Positions 23,040 to 24,818 of a stretch of 24,818 nucleotides of DNA are shown piece by piece. Position 1 is the stretch's first letter. The number at the start of each line of letters is the position of its first letter. Source of the DNA: a bacterium. GTDB taxonomy: Bacteria; Planctomycetota; J058; JAJDCP01. Location of the stretch: contig JAUIEM010000108.1 of NCBI GenBank assembly GCA_030428695.1, forward strand, positions 1-24,818. Direction: 5' to 3'. The notes under the pieces were generated by a model. It worked only from the letters and a program-made list of their open reading frames with translations, was not told the origin of the DNA and did not search any database. The translations under genes and the position numbers were made by a program.

Positions 23040-23065
23040 TGGGCAACCGATTTGGAGGGCCTCCA

Positions 23066-23698
23066 ATGCCTGAGCCCGACCCGTCGTTCTACGAGGAATT
23101 CACGGAGCCAGTTAAGGCAAGCCTTGTCGAGGCGCTTACGACCGCATACAACTCGGCGTGCTCAATGCATGATCCGGCGATCGGCTGCAACGACATGACT
23201 TTCGGATACAACCTCTATCATTTCATCGTTTTCGAGGTCCGCGGTGCGTCGGGAAGTCAAGAGCCACAGTTGTTTCAGACGACCTACAGTAATCAGACGT
23301 TCAGAGTGCAGGTCGGGTCGTACGAGCTCGCGGTTCATAGGGTGGGTCAGACTGCCCAAGACGACATCTGGACTTCCTTTCCAAACAACGACAAGGCGGT
23401 GACCACCATGGTGAACGCCCCCTACTTGCCCGGGCTAGAGCCAGACCTTCAGTCGTCGAGAAGCGTCGTGCTCGCCCACATGGGTAACCCGGAAGATGGA
23501 CTCTGTGCAGCATATCTCTGTTTCGCAACCCGACAGTCGAACGACCGGATATCGGAGTGGGGGTTCGCGTTGCCAATCCTAGAAACTGGGACAGGTACCA
23601 TCGTCCCGCCCGACGACGGCCCTCTTGTCCCTGAGGAGGCAATTGATCCGGTTCAAGTGCGACTCAGGGGGCGAAGTCGTGAAACTGGGGCCCAATGA
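23066..23698 (+). CDS. Unrecognised 210-residue protein paired with the XRE/ImmA gene
   Basis: I do not recognise this protein. It is soluble: no signal peptide and no membrane helix. Residues 1-35 are acidic and probably helical (SFYEEFTEPVKASLVEALTTAY), followed by HDPAIGCNDMTFGYNLYHFIVFEV. The middle is beta-rich (TFRVQVGSYELAVHRVG), and the last third contains VVLAHMGNPEDGLCAAYLCFA and ISEWGFALPI, then a Pro/Asp/Glu-rich tail. Three cysteines (44, 61 relative region and near 150-155) are not in a metal-site pattern. ATG 23066 has GGAGGG 6 nt upstream; an in-frame TTG at 23039 falls on the -10 box and is rejected. It overlaps the next gene by 20 nt. Codon use is less G/C-biased than in the genes left of 22570, suggesting transfer. 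It could be a substrate or partner of the peptidase, or a toxin-like effector; none is proven. Confidence 0.8.
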   Translation: MPEPDPSFYEEFTEPVKASLVEALTTAYNSACSMHDPAIGCNDMTFGYNLYHFIVFEVRGASGSQEPQLFQTTYSNQTFRVQVGSYELAVHRVGQTAQDDIWTSFPNNDKAVTTMVNAPYLPGLEPDLQSSRSVVLAHMGNPEDGLCAAYLCFATRQSNDRISEWGFALPILETGTGTIVPPDDGPLVPEEAIDPVQVRLRGRSRETGAQ

Positions 23699-24758
23699 CC
23701 TGCACACCGCAGCACGACTCTTCGTCCCGGATCGGTTGCGTCTCGGCCGTGAGATTCGCGGTCTGACTCGTGCGGCACTCGCTCGAAAGATCGAGGTATC
23801 TGCAAGTGCTGTGAGTCAGTTTGAGCTTGGCCGGGCCCGACCCGAAGCTGGAACGGTCGGCCGAATTGCACTCGCGTTAATGCTCCCCGTGAGTTTCTTC
23901 GCGACAGCGACCAGGGTATCGGAGGTGTCTCTAGAGTGCTGTCACTTCCGAAGCCTCCGATCTGCCACTCAACGATCAAGGCGAAGGCTCACGTCACAGG
24001 GCACCTTGCTTTATGAGTTTGTTGACGTAGTTGAGAAATATGTAGAACTACCGCACGACAGGGTTCGCGATCTCGCGCGGTGCGTAGCCACCGAGGAAGA
24101 CATCGAAAGGTGTGCTGCTTCGGTGCGCAAGGAGTGGGGACTGGGTTCAGGACCAATCCCGAACATGGTTCAGCTCTTGGAGTCTCGGGGCTGTATAGTA
24201 TATCCAATATCTCATGGATCGAAGAAGGTAGACGCTTTCTCATTTTGGCGCAAGAACCGGTCGTTTATCTTCCTGATTCTCGACAAGGGCTCAACGAGTC
24301 GTAGCAGGTTCGATGCCGCCCACGAACTCGGCCATCTCATAATGCATGCGGACGCTAGGCCTGGCGACGCGGTGCTTGAAAGAGAAGCGAACCGTTTTGC
24401 GTCGGCCTTTCTCCTTCCTCGGGAGTCATTTGGCCGCGAGAGTCCGACTCGTCTCGACTGGGGTCACCTTCGAGAGCTTAAAGAGCGTTGGAAGGTCTCT
24501 ATCGCAGCCATCCTCCACAGAGCCTTTAAGCTCGGGAGGATCTCTGTTTACAGCTACAGACGAGGTTTTGTGCACCTCAACCGGACAAATCAACGAAAGA
24601 ACGAACCTTGTGAGCCTCCTTATGAGGCGCCCACTGCGCTAGTTTCGGCCCTGCGACTTGTCGAGCGCTCGGGCTTGCTTGGGTCGGTCCTGGACGAGAT
24701 GGGCATAGATCGCGTTAGGTTCGACGCGATTCTACCGGGCCTTCTTGACCTGCGTTGA
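23679..24758 (+). CDS. XRE-family HTH fused to ImmA/IrrE metallopeptidase
   Basis: A 359-residue regulator of the COG2856 type. Residues 19-72 form an XRE helix-turn-helix (RLGREIRGLTRAALARKIEVSASAVSQFELGRARP). A FRSLRS motif (90-95), usual for this family, follows, then a helical linker. The zinc peptidase motif is intact: HELGH at 215-219 with the third ligand Glu236 in EREANRFASAFLLP. The end (WGHLRELKERWKVSIAAILHRAFKLG) is the typical C-terminal helix region. Relatives include ImmA, which cleaves the repressor ImmR, and IrrE/PprI, which cleaves DdrO after DNA damage; here DNA-binding and protease parts are in one chain. I chose GTG 23679 (AGGGGG 7 nt upstream). TTG 23643 is possible but its GAGGAGG ends only 3 nt before it. 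It overlaps the 210-residue gene by 20 nt, so translation is likely coupled. It probably binds the operator at 23018-23034. Confidence 0.9.
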   Translation: MKLGPNDLHTAARLFVPDRLRLGREIRGLTRAALARKIEVSASAVSQFELGRARPEAGTVGRIALALMLPVSFFATATRVSEVSLECCHFRSLRSATQRSRRRLTSQGTLLYEFVDVVEKYVELPHDRVRDLARCVATEEDIERCAASVRKEWGLGSGPIPNMVQLLESRGCIVYPISHGSKKVDAFSFWRKNRSFIFLILDKGSTSRSRFDAAHELGHLIMHADARPGDAVLEREANRFASAFLLPRESFGRESPTRLDWGHLRELKERWKVSIAAILHRAFKLGRISVYSYRRGFVHLNRTNQRKNEPCEPPYEAPTALVSALRLVERSGLLGSVLDEMGIDRVRFDAILPGLLDLR

Positions 24759-24777
24759 TGATGTTGTTTGTTCACGC

Positions 24778-24818
24778 ATGCCGGCGGTCTACAACGAGAC
24801 TCCGGATCGACTGGATTG
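24778..24818 (+). CDS. Possible start of a further gene, cut by the window edge
   Basis: From ATG 24778 the frame reads MPAVYNETPDRLD and is open to the last base; its residues look protein-like. No clear ribosome binding site precedes it. An alternative start in another frame, ATG 24758, overlaps the stop of the HTH/peptidase gene as TGATG and is also open to the end (MMLFVHACRRS). Only one can be right, and the fragment is too short to tell. Confidence 0.25.
   Translation, partial: MPAVYNETPDRLD

Overview
The window is a 24.8 kb piece of a high-GC bacterial chromosome (about 70 % GC by eye up to about 22.57 kb, then clearly lower). A Planctomycetota-like or similar Gram-negative host is my best guess, with low to moderate confidence. 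Reasons: a PQQ-repeat protein that opens with the WPQWRGP motif common in Planctomycetes and Verrucomicrobia, a membrane-anchored eukaryote-like Ser/Thr kinase, a lipoprotein with TPRs, and short hexanucleotide repeats between genes. No rRNA, tRNA or CRISPR array was seen.

Layout. Positions 1-910 hold no convincing gene. They carry four copies of a short G/C-rich palindrome, and one stretch (147-311) looks like a small fold-back (MITE-like) element with 29-bp inverted ends. A plus-strand block follows: a YfhO-family membrane protein (911-3205), an Fpg/Nei DNA glycosylase (3213-4124) and a TPR lipoprotein (4191-5876). A METTL25-like methyltransferase (5890-7086, minus) converges on the lipoprotein gene. 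Next on the plus strand are an exported PQQ-propeller protein (7280-8557), a polytopic membrane protein of possible GT-C type (8691-10391) and a CrtI-type FAD oxidoreductase (10469-12007).

From 12148 to 19898 everything is on the minus strand in two tightly packed units. The upstream unit is FHA-like protein, then a MshEN / zinc-ribbon / Ser-Thr kinase / TM protein, then a UPF0158 protein: a signalling cassette. The second has its own likely promoter at 17027-17055 and reads ugd, tdh, kbl, then a Roadblock-like/DUF4388 protein. Tdh and Kbl together convert threonine to glycine and acetyl-CoA. Ugd makes UDP-glucuronate for surface polysaccharide.

Divergent from the FHA gene is a two-gene HtrA operon (20087-22508). 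The first gene is an intact trypsin-like protease whose protease and PDZ domains are separated by an unusual Met/Gly/Glu repeat segment of about 135 residues. The second is a PDZ-carrying homologue in which all three catalytic residues are replaced, so it is a predicted pseudoprotease. A perfect 40-nt palindrome with a T tract ends this operon.

Beyond that terminator base composition changes. A fold-back non-coding region (about 22740-22985) leads to a strong promoter with a palindromic operator between its -35 and -10 boxes. This drives a two-gene module: an unrecognised 210-residue protein and an XRE-HTH/ImmA-IrrE metallopeptidase fusion. The module looks horizontally acquired and is the best candidate here for a poorly described regulatory, toxin-antitoxin-like or stress-switch system. 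A further gene may start at the right edge.
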